Notes: generated by a model from the letters alone, not told the origin. A stretch of 64,000 bases of DNA from Prauserella salsuginis (GCF_024648885.1 NZ_JANBBF010000008.1:1072178-1136177); one strand, 5' to 3'. Positions 9,897 to 18,724 are shown, numbered from the stretch's first letter. Numbers and translations are program-made.

Positions 9897-9920
9897 CGCC
9901 CGATTGGCCCGCCGAACACA

Positions 9921-9969
9921 CGCGAAGGCCCTGCCACCCCGGTGATGCCGGGAGGGCAGGGCCTTCGCG
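9921..9969. terminator. hairpin after trpD, convergent with ctaF
   Basis: A perfect 15-bp stem (9921-9935 with 9955-9969) encloses a smaller cccgg/ccggg stem. It starts 24 nt after the trpD stop and can serve both converging genes. Confidence 0.85.
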
Positions 9970-10054
9970 ATGGTGGCTCAGGGGCCTCTGTGACGGGACC
10001 TGCGACGGCCCGCCGTGGCCTTGACGTCGGTCGTGGCCGGGGACCTCGGTGGTC

Positions 10055-10474
10055 TCAGTGGTGACTGGGCCCCGAGTGGTACTCGAACACCAGCCCGCCG
10101 ATCGTGATCAGCAGGCCGATGATCGCGAAGATCAGCAGCCAGATCTGCATGAACGCGAGTGAGATGCCGGCCAGGGCCGCGAAGGCAGCGAGGCCGGCCG
10201 GCCAGTAGCTGCCGGCGCTGAAGAAGCCGAGCTCGCCCGCGCCGTCGCTGACCTCGGCCTCCTCGTTGTCCTCCGGCCGATCCGGGATGCGGCGGCCGAC
10301 GAACCGGATGTAGCTGCCGACCAGGAGCGTGAGGCCGCCGGTCAGAATCAGCGCGACGGTGCCGATCGGCTCGACCCCGTCCTCGGTCATGACGCCCGTC
10401 ATCACCCCGTAGACGACCGCCACGAAGAACGCGAAGACCATGACGATGTCGAACAGCCTGGCTTCGTTCTTCAT
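10055..10474 (-). CDS. ctaF: actinobacterial cytochrome c oxidase subunit IV
   Basis: A 139-residue protein with four hydrophobic helices in two pairs, separated by an acidic loop (RPEDNEEAEVSDGAGE). This layout and the ending EYHSGPSHH match the actinobacteria-specific subunit IV of aa3 oxidase. It follows ctaC in the same direction after 128 nt. AGGG sits just upstream of the ATG. Confidence 0.93.
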   Translation of the reverse strand: MKNEARLFDIVMVFAFFVAVVYGVMTGVMTEDGVEPIGTVALILTGGLTLLVGSYIRFVGRRIPDRPEDNEEAEVSDGAGELGFFSAGSYWPAGLAAFAALAGISLAFMQIWLLIFAIIGLLITIGGLVFEYHSGPSHH

Positions 10475-10602
10475 GTGCCCTGTGTCCTTACTGGTAGCTC
10501 AGCGTTCGTGATCAGCGTACTGAGAATGGATCCGATACTTCGATATCCGCCCGCGCGGACCGACGCGGATCGGCCCGCGCCCGGTCCGCCGGCGGGAGGC
10601 GA

Positions 10603-11571
10603 TCAGCCCGAGGCCGTCCGCAGCGTGCGGTCGGTGGCGAACGGTGTCGTCGTGGTCGCGTTCGGGCTGCACAGCTGCTCGTCACAGCCCTCGTCCTGCA
10701 GCGCCTCCAGCGCCTCGGCGGCCGTGTTGGGCTGGCCGGTCCGGGTGTTGGTCTGGGCCCGCAGCTCGATGTACCGGTCGTAGAGATCCGGCGACAGCGC
10801 CCGCACCTCGAAGTTCATCATCGCGTGGTACGTGCCGCACAGCTCGGCGCAGCGGCCCACGAACGCGCCTTCACTGTCGATCGTGTTCTGGAACGTGTTG
10901 TCCTGGTTGTTCTTCTTCGGGAACGGCATGACGTCCCGCTTGAAGTTGAACTCCGGAACCCAGAACGAGTGGATGACGTCGGTCGACCGCAGGTTGTACT
11001 GGATCGTCCGGTCGGTCGGGAGCACCAGCAGCGGGATCTCCGAGGAACTGCCGACCGTGGAGATCGTCTGGCCGTCCTCGGTCTGCTGCTCGTCCGGGTA
11101 GCCGAACTCCCAGTTCCACTGGAACGCCGTGACGTCCACCGTCACGTCGGGCTGGTCCTCCTCGGCCAGCACCTGACTCTCGGTGGTGGCGGTGAAGAAG
11201 AACAGCACACACACCATGATCACGGGCACGACGACGCAGAACAGCTCGAGCGGCACGTTGTACTGGAACTGCCGCGGGAGCGCTTCCTGCCCGCCTGCCG
11301 CCTCGGCCGCCGAAGGCTTCTTCCTGTGGAAGATCATCGACCAGAACATCAGGCCCCAGACGATGACGCCGACGACGAGCGCGGCGATGACGGACCAGGT
11401 CCAGAAGGTCCGCATGCTGTCGGCCTCGGGGGTGACACCTTCCGGCCACCCGAACCGCAGGACCTCCTCGCCGGAACATCCCGTCGCCAGGACGGCGACA
11501 AGCCCGGCGAGCATGGTCACCTTGGCGACCTTGCCCCGGCGTGTGTTCCGGGTGCGTTCTGGAACGCCCAC
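10603..11571 (-). CDS. ctaC: cytochrome c oxidase subunit II, lipoprotein with CuA site
   Basis: A 322-residue subunit II. The signal region ends in a lipobox (LATGC, Cys32), so the mature protein is probably lipid-anchored. Two membrane helices (about residues 56-78 and 113-135) precede the periplasmic cupredoxin domain. The binuclear CuA ligands are intact: a His in DVIHSFWVPEF, then CAELCGTYHAMM with two Cys, the main-chain Glu, His and Met. The aromatic patch FQWNWEF, which accepts electrons, is present. Start is GTG, with GAGGAGG 9 nt upstream. It is divergent from asnB. Confidence 0.96.
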   Translation of the reverse strand: MGVPERTRNTRRGKVAKVTMLAGLVAVLATGCSGEEVLRFGWPEGVTPEADSMRTFWTWSVIAALVVGVIVWGLMFWSMIFHRKKPSAAEAAGGQEALPRQFQYNVPLELFCVVVPVIMVCVLFFFTATTESQVLAEEDQPDVTVDVTAFQWNWEFGYPDEQQTEDGQTISTVGSSSEIPLLVLPTDRTIQYNLRSTDVIHSFWVPEFNFKRDVMPFPKKNNQDNTFQNTIDSEGAFVGRCAELCGTYHAMMNFEVRALSPDLYDRYIELRAQTNTRTGQPNTAAEALEALQDEGCDEQLCSPNATTTTPFATDRTLRTASG

Positions 11572-11831
11572 TGCGCGATGCCTCCTCGCCCGATCACTAC
11601 GTGACGTAGGGGGACTTTAGCCGAGGTGAACCGGATCGGCGCCCAAGGGGTATCCGTGCCCCCGCCGCCGTTACCGCGGACACACTGCGGGCATACTGGC
11701 GACTCCAGCGCCGCATCGGTTCACGGCCGGGTCACGGCCGGTGCGCGATCGGCCCCGGCACCAACGCCCGCGGGCCGCGTGACGAGCCGATTCGGCGAGC
11801 CCGCGACGAGCAAAAAGGTGTGTGAAGAGGC

Positions 11832-13760
11832 GTGTGCGGCCTGCTTGGACTGGTGTGTCCCAGTGAGAACGACGCGGCGACAGCACGTCCCGCCGTGGGC
11901 GAGGCGCTGCGCTGCCAACGGCATCGCGGCCCGGACGAGACCGACACCTGGGCCGACGGCGAGATCGTGTTCGGTTTCAACCGCCTCGCGATCATCGACG
12001 TCGACCACTCGCACCAGCCGTTGACCTGGGGTCCGCCGGAGAATCCGACGCGCTACACCATCAACTTCAACGGTGAGATCTACAACTATCTCGAGCTGCG
12101 CAGCGAACTCGCCGAACAGCACGGTGCGACCTTCGACACAGAAGGCGACACCGAGGCGATCGTCGCCGCCTATCACCACCTCGGCCCTGCCGCCGTCGGC
12201 CGACTGCGCGGCATGTTCGCGTTCCTGATCTGGGACTCCGAGGCGAAGGTCGTCTTCGGGGCGCGCGATCCGTTCGGCATCAAGCCGTTGTTCGTCTCGA
12301 CCGGCCCGAACGGTGTGGCCTTCGCCAGCGAGAAGAAGAGCCTGCTCGCGCTGACCGGCACGCTCGGCCTGGCCGACGAACTCGACCCGGTGGCACTGCA
12401 GCACTACCTCGTCCTCCAGTACGTGCCCGAGCCCGAGTCGCTGCACCGGAACGTGCGGCGCATCGAGTCCGGCACGTCGTTCACCGTCTCGCCCGGCGGT
12501 GAACTGCGCACCGACCGCTACTTCTCCCCCGAGTTCCGCACCAAGCCGGTCTCCGGTCCCGCCCAGACGGCGGCGCTGCACGAGGAGATCGCCGAGGTGA
12601 TGCGCGACTCGGTGGCCAAGCACATGCGCGCCGACGTGACGGTCGGCTCGTTCCTGTCGGGCGGCATCGATTCGACCGCGATCGCCGCACTGGCCAAGGA
12701 ACACAACCCGAACCTGATCACCTTCACCACCGGGTTCGAGCGCGAGGGTTACTCGGAGGTCGACGTCGCGGCCGAGTCCGCGGCCGCGATCGGCGTCAAG
12801 CACGTCGTCCGCACCGTCTCCGCCCAGGAGATGATGGAGACGCTGCCGCTGATCGTCTGGTACCTCGACGACCCGGTCGCCGACCCTGCGCTCGTGCCGC
12901 TGTGGTTCATCGCCCGCGAGGCGCGCAAACACGTGAAGGTCGTGCTCTCCGGCGAGGGCTCCGACGAGCTGTTCGGCGGTTACACGATCTACCGCGAACC
13001 GCTGTCGCTGGCGCCGTTCGCGAAGGTGCCCGGTGCGCTGCGGCGGCTCGCCGGAAAGGTGTCGAAGGCCATTCCCGAGGGCACGCGCGGCAAGGACCTG
13101 TTGCGGCGCGGATCGCTGCCGCTCGAGGAGCGCTACTACGGCAACGCCCGGCTGTTCCGCGACGACCAGCTGCGCGAGGTCCTGCCGAACTTCGCCGAGG
13201 GCGTCGGCCACCAGGACGTCACCGGCCGCTGGTACGACCTGTCCCGCGGCTGGGACCCGGTGTCGCGGATGCAGCACATCGACCTGTTCACGTGGCTGCG
13301 CGGCGACATCCTCGTCAAGGCGGACAAGGTGACGATGGCCAACTCGCTCGAACTGCGCGTGCCGTTCCTCGACTCCGAGGTGTTCCGCGTCTCGTCGGGC
13401 ATTCCCCTCGACCAGAAGATCACCAAGGAGACGACGAAGTTCGCGCTCCGCAGGGCGCTCGACGGCATCGTTCCCTCGCACGTGCTGAACCGCCGCAAGC
13501 TCGGCTTCCCCGTGCCGATCCGCCACTGGCTGCGAAACGACATGTACGACTGGGCCCGCGGCATCATCGCCGACTCGCAGACCGGCCACCTGCTCGACAA
13601 GGCGGCGGTCCGCGCCCTGCTCGACGAGCACCGTGCGGGCACGCTCGACCACAGTCGCCGGCTCTGGGCCCTGCTGGTGTTCATGATCTGGCACGGCGTC
13701 TTCATGGAGAACCGCATCAAGGTCGACGTCCCGGAACCCCAGTACCCCGTGTACCTCTGA
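11832..13760 (+). CDS. asnB: glutamine-hydrolysing asparagine synthetase
   Basis: A 642-residue class II glutamine amidotransferase. Cys2, exposed after Met removal (start GTG-TGC), is the glutaminase nucleophile; RLAIID, FNGEIYNY and GDTEAI complete that domain. The C-terminal ATP-pyrophosphatase domain has the P-loop-like SGGIDSTAIAALA and GEGSDELFGGY. It makes asparagine from aspartate, glutamine and ATP. It sits divergent from ctaC, as in mycobacteria. Family members in actinomycetes also act in cell-envelope amidation, so the exact acceptor is not certain from sequence alone. Confidence 0.92.
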   Translation: MCGLLGLVCPSENDAATARPAVGEALRCQRHRGPDETDTWADGEIVFGFNRLAIIDVDHSHQPLTWGPPENPTRYTINFNGEIYNYLELRSELAEQHGATFDTEGDTEAIVAAYHHLGPAAVGRLRGMFAFLIWDSEAKVVFGARDPFGIKPLFVSTGPNGVAFASEKKSLLALTGTLGLADELDPVALQHYLVLQYVPEPESLHRNVRRIESGTSFTVSPGGELRTDRYFSPEFRTKPVSGPAQTAALHEEIAEVMRDSVAKHMRADVTVGSFLSGGIDSTAIAALAKEHNPNLITFTTGFEREGYSEVDVAAESAAAIGVKHVVRTVSAQEMMETLPLIVWYLDDPVADPALVPLWFIAREARKHVKVVLSGEGSDELFGGYTIYREPLSLAPFAKVPGALRRLAGKVSKAIPEGTRGKDLLRRGSLPLEERYYGNARLFRDDQLREVLPNFAEGVGHQDVTGRWYDLSRGWDPVSRMQHIDLFTWLRGDILVKADKVTMANSLELRVPFLDSEVFRVSSGIPLDQKITKETTKFALRRALDGIVPSHVLNRRKLGFPVPIRHWLRNDMYDWARGIIADSQTGHLLDKAAVRALLDEHRAGTLDHSRRLWALLVFMIWHGVFMENRIKVDVPEPQYPVYL

Positions 13761-13773
13761 CGTCCTCCGCCGC

Positions 13774-13818
13774 CCGCCGCCCGGTGGTGCCCGCACGGCG
13801 GGCGCCACCGGGCGGCGG
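13774..13818 (+). terminator. asnB terminator hairpin
   Basis: A 14-bp perfect stem (13774-13787 with 13805-13818) holds an inner gcccg/cgggc stem and begins 13 nt after the asnB stop. Nothing else gene-like is seen before 14028. Confidence 0.75.
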
Positions 13819-14015
13819 CGGTGTGGAGACCTCTCGACGGGACGCCGTGGCGGGGGTCCGGGCGGCGCGTCCGGGCGAGGTGGCGAGGCCTGCGTCGGTC
13901 CCGCCGCGGCGGGACCACACCGGGTGCCGGGTCGATGCTCCGCGGGCGTTCCACCGCGCCGGGCCACCCGCTGTCACGGCCGGTTGTCGACAGGGCGCCG
14001 CCGCGGGCCCGCGGT

Positions 14016-14021
14016 TACAGT
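14016..14021 (+). promoter_or_regulatory. -10 box TACAGT, 6 nt before the LURP-one gene
   Basis: TACAGT followed by exactly 6 nt and ATG is the spacing expected when transcription starts on the start codon. No ribosome-binding site is visible. Confidence 0.55.
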
Positions 14022-14027
14022 GCGGCC

Positions 14028-15074
14028 ATGACGCAGCCACCGCCCGGGTGGTACCCGGACCAGACCGACGCCCGCTACATGCGCTGGTGGGACGGCTACC
14101 GGTGGACGCCCTACACGCAGCCGGTCCCGCAACAACCGGTCCCGCCCCAGCCGCCACCGCGTTCGGTGCCGCCACCGCAGCACGCGGCCCAGCCGTATTC
14201 GCCCCACCAGCAGTCACCGCAGCAGCCCACTCCCCCACCGCAGGCCCCGCAGGGCGCACCGCAGCCGCCGTACCCGCAGCAGAATCCGGCAGGACCTCAG
14301 CAGCCAGGAGGACCGCAGCAGCCGTCTCACGGCCCCGCCCCGGTCGCGCAGCCGGACCAGGCAGGCCCCGCGCCGCAACCCGGCGCACCGCAATCCAACA
14401 CACTGCAGCCGGGCGCACCACAGCCCGGCGCACCACAGCCCGGCGCGCAGGCGCAGCCGGGCGCGGGTCCCGTGTACACCGCCCCGGCCCTGCACATCGT
14501 GCAGGACAAGCGCCTGTTCGTCGGCATGTTCGTCCAGGCGAGCTATGCGGTGACCGACCCGTCCGGAGCCCTGCTCGGCGCCGTCGTCCAGGTGAGCCCG
14601 GACGCGTCGAAACAGGCCCGTACCTACAGCGACGACGGTGGTGGCGCTGGCCTGTCCCAGCATTTCGAACTGTTCGACGCCTCCGGCACGCCGTACTTCC
14701 ACATCGCCAGGGCGCTGCGTGCCCAGTCGGCGGCCAAGCCTCGCTTCGACGTCACCCTGCCGAACGGTGCACCCCTGGGCCACGTGGAGTCCGAGAAGCT
14801 CGTCGGCCGGATCACGATGGGCCTGTACGCCGGCGGCATGCGTATCGGTCAGTTGAAGGTGGGCGGGATACGGAACAACGTCCTCAACCTGACCGACGCG
14901 GGCGGGCAGCAGGTCGTCGAGTGTGAACGCAAACCGCCGATGTTCTCCAGGGAGGACGCCTACAACCTGACGCGACCCGCTCCGCTCGCCGAACCGCTGG
15001 GCACGATGATCCTGGCGGGCATCATTGCGGTGGACAACGCGTTCTTCTCGAAGACGCAGGCGTCTCTGTTCTGA
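14028..15074 (+). CDS. DUF2510 plus LURP-one/scramblase-like domain protein
   Basis: A 348-residue protein with three parts. Residues 1-35 are a DUF2510 motif (PPGWYPDQTD, then RWWDGYRWTPYTQP). Residues 36-150 are a disordered Pro/Gln/Ala-rich linker containing tandem QPGAP units. Residues 155-348 are a beta-barrel resembling LURP-one/phospholipid scramblase-like proteins (LFVGMFVQASYAVTDPSG, then HVESEKLVGRITMG). Such domains are membrane-associated in some relatives, but no bacterial function is established that can be claimed here. The start is fixed by the leaderless promoter. Confidence 0.8.
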   Translation: MTQPPPGWYPDQTDARYMRWWDGYRWTPYTQPVPQQPVPPQPPPRSVPPPQHAAQPYSPHQQSPQQPTPPPQAPQGAPQPPYPQQNPAGPQQPGGPQQPSHGPAPVAQPDQAGPAPQPGAPQSNTLQPGAPQPGAPQPGAQAQPGAGPVYTAPALHIVQDKRLFVGMFVQASYAVTDPSGALLGAVVQVSPDASKQARTYSDDGGGAGLSQHFELFDASGTPYFHIARALRAQSAAKPRFDVTLPNGAPLGHVESEKLVGRITMGLYAGGMRIGQLKVGGIRNNVLNLTDAGGQQVVECERKPPMFSREDAYNLTRPAPLAEPLGTMILAGIIAVDNAFFSKTQASLF

Positions 15075-15126
15075 CACCGCCGGCCGCGTCGCTGTCCCTC
15101 CCCGGGTGTGTCCCTGCCACCGGGCA

Positions 15127-15190
15127 CGTCGCCGCCTCGGTACGTCGCCGCGCTGGTATGTCGCCGCGCTGGTATGTCGCTGCCACCGGA
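15127..15190. repeat. 16-bp tandem repeat, about 3.5 copies
   Basis: Units of 16 bp (consensus cgtcgccgcgctggta) run head to tail, with the third copy differing by one base and the last degenerate. The array lies in the intergenic gap after the LURP-one gene. Confidence 0.8.
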
Positions 15191-15318
15191 GGCCGCATCG
15201 GCGACGGAGTCCGGTCTAGCGGCCGGAATCGCGACGGCGCGTAACCCTGCCGAGCGACTACCGGGCGGTACGAGCCCACTACCGATGGGTAAGCCTGTTG
15301 CCCGGCGGCAGGGCTGCC

Positions 15319-15324
15319 TAGGTT
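15319..15324 (+). promoter_or_regulatory. -10 box TAGGTT, 8 nt before a small ORF
   Basis: TAGGTT fits TANNNT and lies 8 nt before the ATG of the 71-residue ORF. It is the best argument that this ORF is expressed. Confidence 0.4.
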
Positions 15325-15332
15325 CGGGCGCA

Positions 15333-15548
15333 ATGAACAGCGCCGACCGTGAATCCGTCCCCCGTACCTCCGCCTTCCGTACCGCGCCGGGCTCGCCCGA
15401 GCCGGAATCCCTCGACGACCTCATCGCCGACTGCCGCGACATTCCCCGCCCGCACGTGCCCGGACAGCGCCCGTACCCGTCCGCTCGGCCGTGGAATGTG
15501 GACGAGGCATGTCACGCTCAGGTCTCAGGACTGGACGCGTACGTCTGA
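15333..15548 (+). CDS. small hypothetical protein
   Basis: A 71-residue ORF with no family I recognise. It is hydrophilic, with a middle segment SLDDLIADCRDIPRPHVPG and two Cys. Support comes from a -10-like box at leaderless spacing and from a hairpin downstream that could end its transcript. There is no membrane segment or signal peptide. Confidence 0.5.
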   Translation: MNSADRESVPRTSAFRTAPGSPEPESLDDLIADCRDIPRPHVPGQRPYPSARPWNVDEACHAQVSGLDAYV

Positions 15549-15644
15549 CACCAGGCACGCTCTGCGGAGCCGCGGTCAACGGCGATCGCGGCCCCACTCC
15601 CCGTCCCCGGGACCGGTCGGCGACGCTCGGCCGGGCCGACGACA

Positions 15645-15687
15645 GCGAAAACGGGCGCCGGTCACGAAGACCGACGCCCGTTTTCGC
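15645..15687. terminator. hairpin downstream of erpA
   Basis: A 13-bp perfect stem (15645-15657 with 15675-15687) has an inner 5-bp cggtc/gaccg stem. It lies 33 nt beyond the erpA stop in the direction of its transcription and also follows the small rightward ORF. Confidence 0.8.
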
Positions 15688-15719
15688 AGTTCACAGTCCC
15701 CGCCACGGCGGGGCGGGAC

Positions 15720-16091
15720 TCAGTGGAACGAGTCGCCACAGGCGCAGGAACCGCCCGCGTTCGGGTTGTCGATGGTGAAGCCCTGCTTCTCGATCGTGTC
15801 GACGAAGTCGATCTGGGCACCCTCGACGTACGGAGCGCTCATCCGGTCCACCGCGACGCGCAGTCCGTTGAAGTCGCGGTACAGATCGCCGTCGAGCTCA
15901 CGCTCGTCGAAGAAGAGCTGGTAGCGCAGGCCCGCACAGCCGCCCGGCTGCACCGCGATACGCAGGTGCATGTCGTCGCGGCCCTCCTGGTCGAGCAGCG
16001 CCTTGGCCTTGCCGGCGGCGGTCTCGGTCAGGATGACGCCGTGGGTGGCCTCCTCGGCGGCGTTGTTGCCGGTCTGCTCAGCGGTCGTCAT
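15720..16091 (-). CDS. erpA: A-type iron-sulfur cluster carrier/insertion protein
   Basis: A 123-residue HesB/IscA-family protein. The three cluster-binding cysteines are present: one in QPGGCAGLRY and two in the C-terminal GGSCACGDSFH. It delivers Fe-S clusters to apo-proteins; local clients could include QcrA and LipA. Length is typical, with a short polar N-terminal extension. GAGGGAG lies 4 nt before the ATG. It is divergent from the DUF3043 gene, as in mycobacteria (Rv2204c area). Confidence 0.93.
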   Translation of the reverse strand: MTTAEQTGNNAAEEATHGVILTETAAGKAKALLDQEGRDDMHLRIAVQPGGCAGLRYQLFFDERELDGDLYRDFNGLRVAVDRMSAPYVEGAQIDFVDTIEKQGFTIDNPNAGGSCACGDSFH

Positions 16092-16274
16092 GGCACTCCC
16101 TCAAGTCGCTGTCCGGGGCTCGATCTCCGCACGGCAGTCGCCTCACGGAGCGGACATTCCCCATGCTCACTCCAGTGTTCCACCGGAGGCAACAATGAGG
16201 ACGGCCGTCTTGTTCCCCAGTCGCCATGGTGGCACATCCGGCGACCGCCTGAACAACGGCAGTGAGCACTGCAA

Positions 16275-16280
16275 TACCCT
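16275..16280 (+). promoter_or_regulatory. -10 box TACCCT, 6 nt before the DUF3043 gene
   Basis: TACCCT plus 6 nt then GTG gives leaderless spacing. It decides the GTG start of the next gene, which has no ribosome-binding site. Confidence 0.55.
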
Positions 16281-16286
16281 GGCAGC

Positions 16287-16958
16287 GTGAGGTTCCTGCG
16301 CCGCAACAATGCCCGGAAGTCCGAATCCGATGCCGCCGAGACCGCGGTCGACGTCGACGAGTCCGGCGAATCCGACGTGCCCAAGGGCTACACCCCGGGC
16401 AAGGGCAGGCCGACACCGAAGCGTGTCGAGGCCGAGGGCAAGCGCCGCGGCCCGGTCGCACCGCCGCCGACCACCACGCGCGAGGCGATCCGCCGGAACC
16501 GGGAGCTGAAGAAGCAGAATCCGGTTACCAAGGAGGACAAGGAAGCGCGCCGCGCCGCCGCCCGGGAACGCCGGGAGAAGATGATGGCCGGCGACGAGCG
16601 CTACCTGCTGCCCCGCGACCGTGGCCCGGTGAAGGCGTACGTGCGCGACCTGATCGACGCGCGGCGCAACATCCTGGGTCTGTTCATGCCGCTGGCCGTA
16701 CTGGTGTTCCTGTCGCTGCTGGTGCCGATCGTGGCGATCCAGCAGTACGCCACGCTGTTCACGACGATCTTCCTGCTGGGCATGCTGGTCGAGGGCTTCA
16801 TCAACGGCAGGCGGGTGGCCAAGGCCGCACGGGAGCGCTTCCCGAACGAGACGATCCGCGGTGCCTCACTCGGCTGGTACGCGTTCGTGCGCGCGAGCCA
16901 GCTGCGGCGGCTGCGGGTGCCGAAGCCGCGGCTCAAGGCGGGCGACCCGATCCCGTAA
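16287..16958 (+). CDS. DUF3043 membrane protein
   Basis: A 223-residue protein of the actinobacterial DUF3043 family. A highly charged cytoplasmic N-terminal half (RREKMMAGDERYLLPRDRGP is the best conserved stretch) leads into two hydrophobic helices (LGLFMPLAVLVFLSLLVPIVA and a following LFTTIFLLGMLVEGFI). The C-terminus is basic. Function is unknown. Synteny with Rv2206, between erpA and cobT, supports orthology and marks the left border of the accessory block. Confidence 0.85.
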   Translation: MRFLRRNNARKSESDAAETAVDVDESGESDVPKGYTPGKGRPTPKRVEAEGKRRGPVAPPPTTTREAIRRNRELKKQNPVTKEDKEARRAAARERREKMMAGDERYLLPRDRGPVKAYVRDLIDARRNILGLFMPLAVLVFLSLLVPIVAIQQYATLFTTIFLLGMLVEGFINGRRVAKAARERFPNETIRGASLGWYAFVRASQLRRLRVPKPRLKAGDPIP

Positions 16959-17002
16959 CGACGTGAGCCTGCCACGGCGCGCAGCCGTGTGACGACCTCC
17001 AC

Positions 17003-17044
17003 GGCGCGATGCGGGACCACAGTGGCGCGGTGCCGGACCACAGT
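17003..17044. repeat. two 21-bp direct repeats
   Basis: Two adjacent 21-bp units (ggcgcgatgcgggaccacag plus t) differ at two positions. They lie in the 209-nt gap between the DUF3043 and aldo/keto reductase genes. Confidence 0.7.
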
Positions 17045-17155
17045 GCGCGAGACGTCTCGATCGCCACACCGCCGGGTCGTTAGCCACGCGAACTACGGGG
17101 ATGAGACCGCCCGTCTCCCTCCGCCACCCAACCGGAGGCGCTTCGCGCCACTGCA

Positions 17156-17161
17156 TAAGCT
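17156..17161 (+). promoter_or_regulatory. -10 box TAAGCT, 6 nt before the aldo/keto reductase gene
   Basis: TAAGCT, then 6 nt, then ATG. No ribosome-binding site is seen, consistent with a leaderless transcript. Confidence 0.5.
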
Positions 17162-17167
17162 CCAGGC

Positions 17168-18166
17168 ATGGAGTTTCGACGTCTCGGCCGCAGCGGCCTC
17201 AATGTCAGTGAGATCTCGTACGGCAACTGGCTCACCCACGGTTCCCAGGTGGAGGAGGACCAGGCGCACGCCTGCATCAAGGCGGCACTGGACGCCGGCA
17301 TCACGACCTTCGACACCGCCGACGTCTACGCGAACACGGCCGCCGAGTCCGTGCTCGGGCGCGGCCTGCAGGGGCAGCGCCGCGAGAGCCTGGAGATCTT
17401 CACCAAGGTCTTCTGGCCGACCGGCCCGAAGGGCCCGAACGACAAGGGCCTGGGCCGCAAGCACATCATGGAGTCGGCGCACGCCTCGCTGAAGCGTCTC
17501 GACACCGACTACGTGGACCTGTACCAGGCACACCGGTTCGACCACACGACGCCGCTCGAAGAGACGATGCAGGCCTTCGCCGACCTGGTCCGGCAGGGCA
17601 AGGTGCTCTACGTGGGCGTCTCGGAGTGGACCGCCGAGCAGATCACCCGCGGTGCCGAACTGGCCCGCGAGCTGAGGATCCCGTTCGTGTCGAACCAGCC
17701 GCAGTACAACATGCTGTGGCGCGTCATCGAGGACCAGGTCGTGCCCGCCTCCGAGCGGGAGGGCATGAGCCAGATCGTGTGGTCGCCGATCGCGCAGGGC
17801 GTGCTCACCGGCAAGTACAAGCCGGGTCAGCCCCTCCCCGCCGGCTCGCGCGCGACCGACGAGAAGGGCGGTGCGAACACCGTCCAGAAGTTCCTGCGTG
17901 ACGAGGTGCTCGAGCGGGTCGAGAAGCTCACCCCGCTGGCGCAGCAGGCCGACCTGTCGCTGGCTCAGCTGGCGGTGGCGTGGGTGCTGCAGAACCCGGG
18001 CGTCGCGTCGGCGATCATCGGCGCGTCCCGCCCGGAGCAGGTGCACGAGAACGTCAAGGCCGTCGGCGTGACGCTGGACGACGACCTGATGACGGCCATC
18101 GACGACGCGCTCGGCGACGTCGTGGTCACCGACCCGCGCGAGACGAAGAGCCCCGAATCGCTCTGA
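17168..18166 (+). CDS. aldo/keto reductase (Kv-beta/YghZ-like)
   Basis: A 332-residue TIM-barrel NADPH-dependent oxidoreductase. The catalytic tetrad is intact: Asp and Tyr in FDTADVYAN, Lys in FTKVFWP and His in YQAHRFDH. The cofactor-binding end (GVASAIIGASRPEQVHEN) is present. It resembles the potassium-channel beta-subunit branch, whose members reduce small carbonyls such as methylglyoxal. The real substrate cannot be read from sequence. Its stop codon is the first base triplet of a 16-bp tandem array. It lies at the left end of the accessory block but on the opposite strand to the operon next to it. Confidence 0.92.
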   Translation: MEFRRLGRSGLNVSEISYGNWLTHGSQVEEDQAHACIKAALDAGITTFDTADVYANTAAESVLGRGLQGQRRESLEIFTKVFWPTGPKGPNDKGLGRKHIMESAHASLKRLDTDYVDLYQAHRFDHTTPLEETMQAFADLVRQGKVLYVGVSEWTAEQITRGAELARELRIPFVSNQPQYNMLWRVIEDQVVPASEREGMSQIVWSPIAQGVLTGKYKPGQPLPAGSRATDEKGGANTVQKFLRDEVLERVEKLTPLAQQADLSLAQLAVAWVLQNPGVASAIIGASRPEQVHENVKAVGVTLDDDLMTAIDDALGDVVVTDPRETKSPESL

Positions 18167-18228
18167 ATCCCCGGGCGCTGTGAATCCCGGGCGCTGTGAA
18201 TCCCGGGCGCTGTGAATCCTGGGCGCTC
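18164..18228. repeat. 16-bp tandem repeat, 4 copies, beginning at the aldo/keto reductase stop codon
   Basis: Units tgaatcccgggcgctg are repeated four times (the first with one extra C, the last with two changes). The TGA of the first unit is the stop codon of the upstream gene. Since 16 is not a multiple of 3, the repeated TGA falls in different frames. Confidence 0.85.
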
Positions 18229-18344
18229 CGAGTCCCACGGGCGGCTGAGCCCCGCTGCTGAGGCCCCACGTGCTCTGAGGCCTCGAACCACCGCGCCCTC
18301 GGCCCCACTGAGCCCGGGACGGGCTGAGCCCCGGGACGAGCTCC

Positions 18345-18704
18345 TCAGCGGTCGCGCCCGCCGTCGTCGGAGTGACGGCGGCGGGCGTCGGCCGCAGCCG
18401 ACCACACGAGCCGCACCTCGTCCAGCAGCCGCCAGGGCTTGCGCGCGGCCGTGCGCGGCAGCGACCCGGTGAAGCCCACCGGGTGCCTGCGCAGTCTGCG
18501 GGCCATCCGGCCGGGTTTGCTGAGCATCCGTTGCCGCAGGTCCTGCAGGTACCGGCGCCGGACGTCACGTTCGATGGAAGTGCCGCACGTCAGGCAGGTG
18601 GTGACCACCAGCAGCCGCCCGGCGTAGGCCAGTTCGTGCCGCGTCTCGCGGCCGCACCGGTGGCAGGCGAGCGTGGCGTGTTCGATCGTTCCCTTCGCGC
18701 CCAT
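18345..18704 (-). CDS. small zinc-ribbon protein at the end of the oxidoreductase/dehydrogenase operon
   Basis: A 119-residue basic protein with a four-cysteine ribbon: CHRC near the start and CLTC about 27 residues later, followed by an Arg/Lys-rich helical tail (RRRYLQDLRQRMLSKPGRMA). It could bind nucleic acid or a protein partner; no family is recognised. It is the last gene of the leftward operon. An in-frame GTG at 18728 overlaps the ispD stop by 4 nt in the style of this operon and may be the true start, adding eight residues; the ATG is used because the conserved-looking part begins there. Confidence 0.65.
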   Translation of the reverse strand: MGAKGTIEHATLACHRCGRETRHELAYAGRLLVVTTCLTCGTSIERDVRRRYLQDLRQRMLSKPGRMARRLRRHPVGFTGSLPRTAARKPWRLLDEVRLVWSAAADARRRHSDDGGRDR

Positions 18705-18724
18705 CGCTTCCGTCCTCGTCGACG

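Noticed and set aside
13821..14027. An N-terminal extension of the LURP-one protein
   Set aside because: The extension is Arg-rich shadow and spans the asnB terminator; the DUF2510 motif starts directly after the ATG at 14028.
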